Shown here piece by piece: positions 1 to 5,384 of a stretch of 5,522 bases of DNA. The notes below the pieces were generated by a model. The model did no database searches, was not told the origin of the DNA, and saw nothing but the letters and a program-made list of their open reading frames with translations. A program made the position numbers and the translations under genes. Source of the stretch: Pseudomonadota bacterium. Lineage in GTDB: Bacteria; Pseudomonadota; Alphaproteobacteria; Rhizobiales; Methylopilaceae. How positions within the stretch are numbered: the stretch's first letter is position 1; every line of letters starts with the position of its first letter. The DNA is taken from positions 1 to 5,522 of the forward strand of contig JAEWEX010000270.1 of NCBI GenBank assembly GCA_023389135.1. The letters run 5' to 3'.

Positions 1-224
1 GGGACTGGCTGGTGCTCGGGATGGCCATCGGCGGCTATGCGGTCGCGGGCCTCGGCGCGGCGGCGGTCTACCAGCTTGCGGTGGTGCGCCGGCTCTGGCT
101 GCTCAAATGGCGGACGCTTAGCCTTGCCGGCCTCGATCAGCTCGAATCGGTGCGCGCCCGCGGGGAGGCGTCGTCCGCCTTCGGCGAGGGGCTCGCCGAC
201 GCGCTCGACGCAGGCGGCATCTGA
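1..224 (+). CDS. DUF898 (YjgN-like) membrane protein, C-terminal end only
   Basis: The reading frame is open from the window edge (first full codon at 3) to a TGA at 222-224, giving the last 73 residues of a longer protein. It opens with a hydrophobic Gly/Ala-rich membrane helix (about residues 3-26), followed by a basic stretch with RRLWLLKWRT and a soluble tail ending GEGLADALDAGGI. A last membrane helix followed by a tail of the form 'GEGLADALD-G' is, from memory, how alphaproteobacterial DUF898 (YjgN family) inner-membrane proteins end; their function is unknown. The GTG at 12 lies inside the helix and is not a credible start. The next gene begins 1 nt after this stop, so the two are probably co-transcribed and translationally coupled. 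The family call rests on a short tail and on the M48 neighbour, so it is moderate. Confidence 0.7.
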   Translation, partial: DWLVLGMAIGGYAVAGLGAAAVYQLAVVRRLWLLKWRTLSLAGLDQLESVRARGEASSAFGEGLADALDAGGI

Positions 225-225
225 G

Positions 226-1344
226 ATGAGCGAGCCCGCCGGTCCCGCGATCTACTTCGACGGCCACACGGCCGCCCGCCGCGCGGTGACGCTGCGCTGC
301 GGTCCTCAACTGGAAATTCTCGACGCCGACGGCCGTCTCGTCAGGAACTGGCGCTGGGATCGCGTGCACCGCGTCCGTGGCAGCCGCGCCGTGATGCGCC
401 TTAGTTTCGACGATGGCCCCTCGTTGTCGCGGATCGAGGTGCGAGACCCGCTGCTGGCCGAGGCGATCCGCAGCCATGCGCCTGATCTCGATGCGCGCGG
501 CGCCGGCGACGCGAGCGACACGCGCCGATTGGTGGCGCTGGTGGGCGCCGCGGCCGTGTCCCTGGCCGTCATCGGTGTGTTCGGCATCCCCGCGGTCGCC
601 GACCGCCTGGCGCCGGTCCTGCCATGGTCGTGGGACGAGCGCATCGGCGCGGCCATCGATCCCCAGGTGCGCCAGATGCTGGTGCGCCGCACGGTGGACG
701 ATCCCGTCTGCGGTGCCGGACCCGGGGAGGCCGCCGGCAGGGCGGCGCTGGAGGAGATGACGGCCAGGCTTGCCGCCGCCGCCGAACTTCCCGTCGACCT
801 CAAGGTCGCGGTCCTGCGCGCCGACACGCCCAATGCGGTGGCGCTGCCGGGCGGCTACATCTACCTGCTGGACGGGCTGATCCGCAGGGCAGGGGGCCCC
901 GACGAGGTCGCCGGCGTCATGGCGCATGAGATCGGGCACGTCGCCGCGCGCGACGGCACCCGAAAGCTGCTCCAGACAGCGGGCATGTCGTTCCTGTTCG
1001 GCGTGGTGCTCGGCGACTTCGCGGGCGGCGGCGCCATCGTCGTCGGCACGCGGGCCTTGACCGAGAGCGCCTATTCGCGCGAGGCGGAAAGCAGGGCGGA
1101 CGCCTTCGCGGTCGGGATCATGAACCGGCTCGGCGGCGATCCCGGCGGCCTGGGCCGGCTGCTCGCGCGCATATCGAAGAGTGACAAGGAGAATTCCCGC
1201 GTGCTGGACTTCCTGTCGTCGCATCCGCTGACGCCTGATCGCATCCGCGCCATCGAGGCCGCCCGGCGGCCGGGTTCGGTCCGCCCCATCCTCGACGACG
1301 CCGCCTGGCAGGCGCTGCGGACCATTTGCGGGAGCCCGTCATGA
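226..1344 (+). CDS. Membrane-anchored M48 family zinc metallopeptidase
   Basis: This 372-residue protein is a predicted zinc endopeptidase. The zinc motif HEIGH is at residues 234-238 (His234, His238, catalytic Glu235). The third ligand is expected to be Glu288 in SREAESRAD (284-292), with the conserved Asp292. SHPLTPDRI (332-340) is the usual C-terminal M48 signature. Residues 1 to about 95 form an N-terminal beta-rich domain (starting YFDGHTAARR) of the kind found before the peptidase in this subfamily, probably DUF7092. A single membrane helix follows at about 103-125, so the peptidase domain is probably periplasmic. Cys162 and Cys368 flank the domain and could form a disulfide. A hydrophobic loop at 247-270 follows the zinc motif, as is common in M48. 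The ATG at 226 was chosen over upstream in-frame codons because those overlap the previous gene and encode an Arg/Ser-rich non-domain stretch. The end overlaps the next start by 4 nt. The substrate is unknown. Confidence 0.95.
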   Translation: MSEPAGPAIYFDGHTAARRAVTLRCGPQLEILDADGRLVRNWRWDRVHRVRGSRAVMRLSFDDGPSLSRIEVRDPLLAEAIRSHAPDLDARGAGDASDTRRLVALVGAAAVSLAVIGVFGIPAVADRLAPVLPWSWDERIGAAIDPQVRQMLVRRTVDDPVCGAGPGEAAGRAALEEMTARLAAAAELPVDLKVAVLRADTPNAVALPGGYIYLLDGLIRRAGGPDEVAGVMAHEIGHVAARDGTRKLLQTAGMSFLFGVVLGDFAGGGAIVVGTRALTESAYSREAESRADAFAVGIMNRLGGDPGGLGRLLARISKSDKENSRVLDFLSSHPLTPDRIRAIEAARRPGSVRPILDDAAWQALRTICGSPS

Positions 1345-2099
1345 TCCGCTACGACGAACCGCTCTCGCGGGCCGCCGTCTGGTCGCGGCGCCTGGCGCTG
1401 TTCGCGCTCCCCGTCACCGCCATGGGCATCGTGTTCGCGCGCTTCGGCGATGGCGACGAGATCAAGGTGCTGTCCGGCGTGATGGCCGGGCTGTTCCTGG
1501 CTGCGCTCGCCGTGGTGCTGGCCGTCGGCGCCTTCGTCGTGATCTGGGTGCGCGGCGACCGCGGCGGCCGGCATGCCAGCATGGGCTTCCTGCTGGGATT
1601 GATGCTGCTTGCCTATCCCGCATTCGTCATGGTGCGCGGCATCGGACTGCCGCCCCTTACCGACATCACCACCGACGTCGCCAACCCGCCGCGCATGACG
1701 GTGGCTCTGATCGAGCGGAAGTCGTACGAGAACGAGGTGGAATATCCCGGCGAACGCTACGCCATCCGCCAGCTCTCCTCCTATCCCGACATCACCCCCA
1801 TCCTGCTCGACCTGCCCATCGCGGACGTGCATGCGCTGACGCTCGATGTCATGCGCCAGCGTGGCTGGCGGATCGCCAGCGGGGCGGACCTGCTTCCGTC
1901 CAACGAGATGCAGGTGGAGGCGGTGGCGACCACTCCGCTGATGGGGTTCAAGGACGACGTTGTCGTACGCCTCCAGTCGCAGCAGCGCGGCACCCGGGTC
2001 GACATCCGCTCGTCCTCGCGGCTCGGCGACCGGGACTTCGGCGCCAACGCCGACCGCGTGCGCGCGCTTCTGGCCGAACTGAGGCAGGCCGGCCGCTGA
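1341..2099 (+). CDS. Membrane protein with C-terminal DUF1499 domain
   Basis: This 252-residue protein has three predicted membrane helices (about 18-35, 44-70 and 81-101) and a soluble C-terminal DUF1499 domain from about 104 to the end. Family-typical features are the entry PPLTDITTD (104-112) with NPP at 115-117, YPDITPILL (148-156), RGWRI (174-178), the core VEAVATTPLMGFKDDVVVRL (192-211) and the closing RVDIRSSSRLGDRDFGAN (219-236) with RVRALLAEL. DUF1499 has no established biochemical role. It occurs fused to membrane helices, as here, or as a lone soluble or lipoprotein domain. The ATG at 1341 overlaps the stop of the peptidase gene as ATGA, a classic translational-coupling arrangement. 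A TTG at 1326 would add five residues but is less likely. The gene ends 4 nt from a convergent gene. The family call is firm; the function is not known. Confidence 0.92.
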   Translation: MIRYDEPLSRAAVWSRRLALFALPVTAMGIVFARFGDGDEIKVLSGVMAGLFLAALAVVLAVGAFVVIWVRGDRGGRHASMGFLLGLMLLAYPAFVMVRGIGLPPLTDITTDVANPPRMTVALIERKSYENEVEYPGERYAIRQLSSYPDITPILLDLPIADVHALTLDVMRQRGWRIASGADLLPSNEMQVEAVATTPLMGFKDDVVVRLQSQQRGTRVDIRSSSRLGDRDFGANADRVRALLAELRQAGR

Positions 2100-2113
2100 C
2101 GCCTCAGGCCGGC
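2088..2113. terminator. Inverted repeat spanning two convergent stop codons
   Basis: GCCGGCC (2088-2094) and GGCCGGC (2107-2113) form a perfect 7-bp inverted repeat around a 12-nt centre that contains both stop codons: TGA at 2097-2099 for the + gene and its mirror TCA at 2104-2106 for the - gene. A competing 4-bp hairpin, CTGA-CGCC-TCAG, sits inside it at 2096-2107. With only 4 nt between the two genes, this is the only place a shared bidirectional terminator could lie. Neither strand has a following U-tract, so a canonical intrinsic terminator is not shown. In GC-rich DNA a 7-bp GC repeat can also arise by chance. Confidence 0.35.
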
Positions 2114-3015
2114 GCGAACACGCCGTCGATCCGCGAGGGGCCATCTGTCGCCACCAGCCCGCGTTCAACCAGATCCTCCAGATGGGCGAGGACCGACAGC
2201 GCCGCCGCTCTCGTCAGCGAGGGGTCAAGCCCCTGATAGGTGGCGGCCACGATATCGGCGATGCATTGGTCGCCTGCCTCCAGCCGGCCCATGATCGAGG
2301 CCTCCCTGTGGAGCCGGTGCGCCTTCAGCGCCCGAACGAAGCGGGCGGGATTTTCGAGCGCCGGACCGTGGCCCGGCAGATAGCGCGCGTCTGCGCGTCC
2401 GAGCAGCCGGTCGAGCGAGGCCATGTAGTCGGCCATGGCGCCGTCCGGCGGCGCGACGATGGATGTGGACCACGCCATCACGTGGTCTCCGGAGAACAGG
2501 CTCTCCTCCTGAGCGAGCGCGAATGCGAGGTGGTTGGCGGTATGGCCGGGTGTCGCCACGGCCTCCAGCGTCCAGCCTGGCCCCCCGACGGCCTCGCCGT
2601 CGCGCAGTTCCACGTCCGGCCGGTAGAGACGGTCGCCCGCGGCATCCAGCGGGTTGGCCTCGCCGGCATGCAGCGGCCGGGCCAGCCGGTGCGGTCCGCA
2701 GCCCGCCACGACGGCGCCGGTCGCAGCCGCCAGGCCCGGCAGCGCGCCGGTGTGGTCGCCATGGGTGTGGGTGACGAGGATGTGGCTCACCGTCTCCCCG
2801 CGCACAGCGTCCAGAAGCGCCGCCACATGCGCCGCATCGGCGGGGCCTGGATCGACGATGGCGACCCGGCCGCGGCCGACCAGATAGCTCATGGTCCCGG
2901 TGAACGTGAACGGGCTCGGGTTCCGAGCGGCGACGCGGCGCACCAGCGGCGACAGCTGGACCGCCTCGCCATAGCGGGCGTCGAGGGTGCGGTCGAAGGC
3001 CGGCGGTTCGGTCAT
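2104..3015 (-). CDS. LACTB2-like metallo-beta-lactamase-fold hydrolase with C-terminal winged helix
   Basis: This 303-residue protein is a predicted cytoplasmic metal-dependent hydrolase. The substrate cannot be read from the sequence. The metal-binding set is complete: HTHGDH at 83-88 (His83, His85, Asp87, His88), His158 in ATPGHTANH, Asp177 in FSGDHV and His216 in LPGHGP. The N-terminal GTMSYLVG (40-47) followed by VDPGP (54-58) matches the 'GTNTYLVG...IDPGP' opening of the LACTB2/glyoxalase-II-like branch. Residues about 230-290 (ADIVAATY, then AALSVLAHLEDLVERGLV) fit the winged-helix domain that follows the catalytic domain in this branch. LACTB2 itself is an endoribonuclease, but many relatives are annotated only as MBL-fold hydrolases. 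The ATG at 3015 is the only Met start matching the domain boundary. Upstream frame extension runs into an Arg/Ser-rich stretch and the neighbouring gene. I see no strong ribosome binding site; a poor promoter-like pair (TTGAGG/TAGGAG, 16-nt spacer, 3050-3077) lies upstream. Confidence 0.93.
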   Translation of the reverse strand: MTEPPAFDRTLDARYGEAVQLSPLVRRVAARNPSPFTFTGTMSYLVGRGRVAIVDPGPADAAHVAALLDAVRGETVSHILVTHTHGDHTGALPGLAAATGAVVAGCGPHRLARPLHAGEANPLDAAGDRLYRPDVELRDGEAVGGPGWTLEAVATPGHTANHLAFALAQEESLFSGDHVMAWSTSIVAPPDGAMADYMASLDRLLGRADARYLPGHGPALENPARFVRALKAHRLHREASIMGRLEAGDQCIADIVAATYQGLDPSLTRAAALSVLAHLEDLVERGLVATDGPSRIDGVFAPA

Positions 3016-3082
3016 GGCGCGCAGGTCACGGGACGAGTGAAGGCCCGTTCTCCTACCACGGAATCCGCCGCCCTCAACGGCA

Positions 3083-3106
3083 GGAGCCCGCCGCTGGGCG
3101 GGCTCC
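3083..3106 (-). terminator. Perfect 10-bp GC hairpin, possible terminator or attenuator
   Basis: GGAGCCCGCC (3083-3092) and GGCGGGCTCC (3097-3106) pair without mismatch around a 4-nt loop (GCTG on +, CAGC on -). The hairpin lies 24 nt after the stop of the small Gln-rich gene and 67 nt before the start of the hydrolase gene, both read on the minus strand. Position and stability fit a 3' end for the small gene's transcript. The minus strand continues TGCCGTTGAGG, which is not a U-tract, so it may only stabilise the upstream mRNA or give partial read-through. The hairpin is plain in the sequence; the terminator role is inference. Confidence 0.55.
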
Positions 3107-3130
3107 GCATTCAGAGGGAAACGCCGGAGA

Positions 3131-3331
3131 TCAGCGCTGCTGCTCCTGCCGCCGCTTCTCCTCCTGGCGCCGCTCTTCATCGGTCTTGCCGTGGGCAGGG
3201 TTCTGCTGGCCCGGCTGGCGCTGCTGCTGGCCCGGGGGCTGCTGGCGCTGCTGCTGGCTGTCCTGCTGCGGGTTCTTGTTGCGGTCCTGCTCGTCGGTGT
3301 TCTTGTAGCCACCCTGCTGATTGCCGGTCAT
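3131..3331 (-). CDS. Small Gln-rich hydrophilic, probably disordered protein
   Basis: This is a 66-residue protein with extreme composition: 20 Gln and 6 Gly, and no Leu, Ile, Val, Phe, Trp or Cys, so it cannot form a normal hydrophobic core. It begins MTGNQQGGYKNTDEQ. A Gln/Pro middle (22-45) has two near copies of QQQRQ followed by PG (26-34 and 35-41). The end is a highly charged, probably helical tail (DEERRQEEKRRQEQQR, 51-66). The Gly content and hydrophilicity meet the usual compositional definition of hydrophilins, proteins linked to desiccation or osmotic stress; that role is inference. The start at 3331 is supported by GAGGAG 7 nt upstream. A longer frame from 3577 is rejected because it overlaps the HTH gene and lacks that support. 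I recognise no named family. Similar short Gln-rich 'hypothetical' proteins occur in Rhizobiales. Confidence 0.8.
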   Translation of the reverse strand: MTGNQQGGYKNTDEQDRNKNPQQDSQQQRQQPPGQQQRQPGQQNPAHGKTDEERRQEEKRRQEQQR

Positions 3332-3332
3332 C

Positions 3333-3358
3333 TGACGTCTCCTCGAGTGACGCTCCTC
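3333..3358. repeat. Short direct repeat in the leader of the Gln-rich gene
   Basis: On the plus strand TGACGTCTCCTC (3333-3344) and TGACGCTCCTC (3348-3358) repeat with one inserted base, 15 bp apart. On the minus strand each copy supplies a GAGGAG, so the leader has two Shine-Dalgarno-like boxes, only the nearer being well placed for translation. It could be a tandem binding site or a local duplication. Confidence 0.4.
3339..3344 (-). promoter_or_regulatory. Ribosome binding site that fixes the small Gln-rich gene start
   Basis: On the minus strand GAGGAG lies 7 nt before the ATG at 3331-3329. It is one of the best Shine-Dalgarno matches in the window. It supports the short 66-residue reading over the longer in-frame extension. 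Confidence 0.75.
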
Positions 3359-3372
3359 AGTCCCGCCTACCG

Positions 3373-3397
3373 AACTGCGGGCCGGAACCGAAGTTCC
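3373..3397 (-). promoter_or_regulatory. Candidate EcfG-type (general stress) promoter for the Gln-rich gene
   Basis: On the minus strand GGAAC (3397-3393) is followed after exactly 16 nt by AGTT (3376-3373). The known alphaproteobacterial EcfG promoter is GGAAC-N16/17-CGTT, so the -35 is exact and the -10 matches 3 of 4. It falls in the 85-nt gap between the HTH gene stop and the Gln-rich gene start, leaving a leader of about 35 nt before the ATG. The -35 also sits in a small inverted repeat, GGAAC-TTCG-GTTCC (3384-3397). A hydrophilin-like product would suit stress control, but one short motif match is weak evidence. Confidence 0.4.
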
Positions 3398-3416
3398 TGC
3401 CGCACGCGGAAAATCG

Positions 3417-3689
3417 TCAGAGACCCAGCGCCCGGTGATCGATGGCGTCGTCGCTGTCCGGAACCGCAAGCTCGTCGCCCGGCAGCATGAGGGCGGCGTC
3501 CTCGTCGACGCCGCCTCGCCGCTCCCGCAGGAAGCGATGGAGGGCGACGCAATGGCGCACTGTGTCGACCGGAACATCCAGGCGCTCCGCGATCTGGCGG
3601 GCCGTCAGCCCGGCCGGCGTAGCGGCGACCGTTCCCACGATCGAGGCATAGAGTGCATTGCTTGGCACGTGGATATCGAGAGTTGTCAT
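3417..3689 (-). CDS. Small helix-turn-helix protein, putative transcriptional regulator
   Basis: This is a 90-residue protein. Residues 28-53 read as a helix-turn-helix: LTARQIAERLDVP (28-40) is a typical second helix and turn, and VDTVRHCVALHRFLRE (41-56) is a likely recognition helix, as in MarR/IclR/winged-helix proteins. Residues 1-27 should give a short strand and first helix. The tail (61-84) is acidic with several Asp and Glu (VDEDAALMLPGDELAVPDSDD), and no ligand or dimerisation domain is present. The start at 3689 is supported by AGGGAGG on the minus strand, 7-8 nt upstream. A 16-bp perfect palindrome runs into that ribosome binding site and could be its own operator. The Gln-rich gene follows 85 nt downstream on the same strand, so the two may share a transcript. 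The DNA-binding role is inferred from the HTH pattern; I do not recognise a specific family. Confidence 0.78.
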   Translation of the reverse strand: MTTLDIHVPSNALYASIVGTVAATPAGLTARQIAERLDVPVDTVRHCVALHRFLRERRGGVDEDAALMLPGDELAVPDSDDAIDHRALGL

Positions 3690-3696
3690 GGTTGCG

Positions 3697-3716
3697 TCCT
3701 CCCTGACGCGTCAGGG
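3697..3716 (-). promoter_or_regulatory. 16-bp palindrome merged with the HTH gene's ribosome binding site
   Basis: CCCTGACGCGTCAGGG at 3701-3716 is perfectly self-complementary. On the minus strand its last four bases (AGGG) are also the first half of the Shine-Dalgarno AGGGAGGA (3704-3697) for the gene starting at 3689. A protein bound to the DNA would lie just upstream of, or within, the transcribed leader. As RNA, the half-sites could pair with a partner copy or fold weakly and cover the ribosome binding site. Autoregulation by the encoded HTH protein is the simplest hypothesis. The symmetry is seen directly; the function is inference. Confidence 0.5.
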
Positions 3717-3833
3717 CGCCGCCTGCTTGTTCTCGCAAGGCGTTCTGGCGGCGACTACGCTTTCAACAGACCCTGATCCTGCGCCCCTCTGTCCCCTCCG
3801 TCGTTTAAATTTGCTGGGCCCAGATGGCTTTTT

Positions 3834-4238
3834 TTAGTCGAGGACGGCTCTCGTGATCGCGTAGCCGATCGTGGCTGCTGTCGCGGTCAGCACCGTGCCC
3901 CACACGATGTCCACCGCCGCCACCGACACCGGAAAGCCCTTCAGCGTCGCGAGGTTGGTCATGTCATAGGTGGCGTAGCAGAAGAAGCCGAACAGCCCGC
4001 CATAGACCAGCGCCGTCCGCCACGAGCCGGCCGCCAGCGCCGGGGCTACCGCGAAGATCACGATCCCGACCACGTAGACCGCATAGAACCCCACCGCCGC
4101 CGGCATGTTGAACGGCTGCAGCAGCAGCGGACCGAGCCGGGAGCGGTAGAACTCGCGCGCCACCAGGCCGAGCCACAGGAAATCCAGCGGAAAGAATGCG
4201 GCAGCAGTTGCCAGGTAGGCGGTGACATGGGCTTTCAT
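3834..4238 (-). CDS. DUF2177 family integral membrane protein
   Basis: This 134-residue protein has four predicted membrane helices (about 6-27, 46-68, 74-92 and 106-128). It shows the DUF2177 hallmarks: an early FFPLDFLWLG (15-24), the strongly conserved YDMTNLATLKGFP (91-103) and VDIVWG (109-114). The length matches the family's usual 130-140 residues, so it looks complete. It sits in the inner membrane; no biochemical function is established. The start at 4238 is supported by GAGGA on the minus strand 4 nt upstream and by the family N-terminus. The longer frame up to 4700 is antisense to the neighbouring transporter and is rejected. The stop TAA at 3836-3834 lies in an A/T run. The gene diverges from the EamA transporter across 96 bp, in which I find no convincing sigma-70 promoter for either direction. 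Confidence 0.9.
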   Translation of the reverse strand: MKAHVTAYLATAAAFFPLDFLWLGLVAREFYRSRLGPLLLQPFNMPAAVGFYAVYVVGIVIFAVAPALAAGSWRTALVYGGLFGFFCYATYDMTNLATLKGFPVSVAAVDIVWGTVLTATAATIGYAITRAVLD

Positions 4239-4334
4239 GGGGTCCTCGATGCACACCGGGCAGTCGGTGCCGGAAAACGGGTGGCGGCGCGGTTGCGCCC
4301 AGCTTACAGAACGTGCCGCCTCCCGGGTTGGATC

Positions 4335-5279
4335 ATGACATCGCCATCGCCGCCGACCATTTCCGCCATGGGCGCAGCCGAATGGGCGCTGCTGCTGCTG
4401 TTGTCCGTGCTCTGGGGCGGCACGTTCTTCTTCGTCGAGATCGCGTTGGCGGACCTGCCGCCGCTGACGCTGGTGGCGGCACGGGTCACGCTCGCCGCCG
4501 CCGTGCTGTGGGCCGTGGCGGCGTTGCGGGGCGCCGCGCTGCCGCGCGACGCGCACTTCTGGGTCGCCGTCGCCATCATGGGTGCGTTCAACAACATCGG
4601 CCCGTTCACGCTGATCTTCTGGGCGCAGGAGACCATTTCGGGCGGCCTCGCCGCGATTCTCAACGCCACAACCCCGCTGTGGACCGTGATCGTCGCCCAT
4701 GTCGCCACGAGAGACGAGCGCGCCTCGGCGGCGAAGCTCGCGGGCGTCGCCATCGGCCTGGCCGGCGTTGCGGTGGTGGTGGGGCCGGCGGAACCGGCGG
4801 GCCTCGGCCGGGAGGCGGTGGCGGCGCTGGCCGTTGTCGCCGCAACGCTGCTCTATGCATTCACCGGCGTGTTCGGCCGGCGCTTCTCGGGCCGCGATCC
4901 CGTCGTGGTGTCGGCCGGCCAGCTATCCATGTCGACGCTGATGGCGGTCCCGCTCGCGATCGCGCTGGACAGGCCCTGGCTCCTCGGGGCGCCGTCACTT
5001 GCCACGATTGCGGCAACCGTTGCCCTCGCGCTGCTGTCCACCGCGCTGGCCTATGTGATCTTCTTCCGTCTGCTGGCGCGGGCGGGCGCGACCAACCTGC
5101 TGCTCGTCACCTTTCTGATTCCCGTGACCGCGATCCTGCTGGGCGCCGTCTTCCTCGGCGAGCGGCTGGAGCCGCGCCATTTCGTGGGCATGGCGCTGAT
5201 CGGAGCCGGTCTGGCCGCTATCGATGGACGGCTGCTGCGTGTCCACGCATTTCGACGGCCCGAAACGCCCGGCACCTGA
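4335..5279 (+). CDS. EamA/DMT family transporter
   Basis: This 314-residue protein of the drug/metabolite transporter superfamily has the usual ten membrane helices in two EamA repeats, about residues 16-150 and 160-297. In the first repeat SVLWGGTFFFVEIAL (24-38), the charged helix start at AARVTLAA (48-55) and ILNATTPLWT (108-117) are typical. In the second, TLLYAFTGVFGRRF (171-184), STALAYVIFFRLLA (235-248) and FLGERLEP (273-280) before the last helix are equally typical. Members export amino acids, metabolites or toxic compounds, often by proton exchange; this substrate cannot be told. The ATG at 4335 gives a short polar N-terminus before helix 1 and was preferred over the in-frame frame opening at 4227, which runs back over the DUF2177 start. 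A Met at residue 12 (4368) is a possible alternative. No good ribosome binding site precedes either, so the exact start is uncertain by up to 11 residues. Confidence 0.93.
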   Translation: MTSPSPPTISAMGAAEWALLLLLSVLWGGTFFFVEIALADLPPLTLVAARVTLAAAVLWAVAALRGAALPRDAHFWVAVAIMGAFNNIGPFTLIFWAQETISGGLAAILNATTPLWTVIVAHVATRDERASAAKLAGVAIGLAGVAVVVGPAEPAGLGREAVAALAVVAATLLYAFTGVFGRRFSGRDPVVVSAGQLSMSTLMAVPLAIALDRPWLLGAPSLATIAATVALALLSTALAYVIFFRLLARAGATNLLLVTFLIPVTAILLGAVFLGERLEPRHFVGMALIGAGLAAIDGRLLRVHAFRRPETPGT

Positions 5280-5384
5280 GGCCATGCGCCATTCCGCGCC
5301 GTGCCCTGGTCCAACCCGCGCTTGCCCCGGCGAGGGCGCGGCGTCACTGTCGCGCCGGAACGCAACTCGCGAAAGACATGCTCC

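Noticed and set aside
118..1224. Long minus-strand frame opposite the M48 peptidase
   Set aside because: Arg/His/Gln-rich composition with no domain, antisense to a gene with a complete zinc site; typical of GC-rich DNA.
1071..2168. Minus-strand frame of 365 codons opposite the DUF1499 gene
   Set aside because: Low-complexity His/Asp/Gly-rich translation that overlaps two well-supported genes; no motif or start signal.
2182..3438. Long plus-strand frame of 418 codons over the hydrolase gene
   Set aside because: It is a shadow of the hydrolase. The minus strand carries all metal-binding motifs, while this frame is Arg/Gly/His-rich without any domain pattern.
3191..3490. Plus-strand frame encoding a Leu/Val-rich, membrane-like small protein
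   Set aside because: It is exactly antisense to the Gln codons of the minus-strand small gene: CAG read in reverse gives CTG (Leu). The hydrophobicity is an artefact of that and there is no ribosome binding site.
3131..3577. Extended 148-residue version of the small Gln-rich protein
   Set aside because: The added N-terminus overlaps the HTH gene in another frame and looks like out-of-frame translation; the internal ATG at 3331 has a near-ideal ribosome binding site.
3737..3766. Sigma-70 promoter for the HTH gene starting at a minus-strand TTGAAA (3766-3761)
   Set aside because: At 17-18 nt spacing the -10 would be ACGCCT or CGCCTT, neither resembling TATAAT.
4239..4334. Divergent promoters between the DUF2177 and EamA genes
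   Set aside because: They may exist, but I find no -35/-10 pair with acceptable match and spacing on either strand, nor an EcfG pattern.
5316..5341. CCGCGC/GCGCGG inverted repeat after the transporter gene as a terminator
   Set aside because: It has a 14-nt loop and no U-tract, and such short GC repeats are common by chance here. It could be a weak terminator but I cannot support it.
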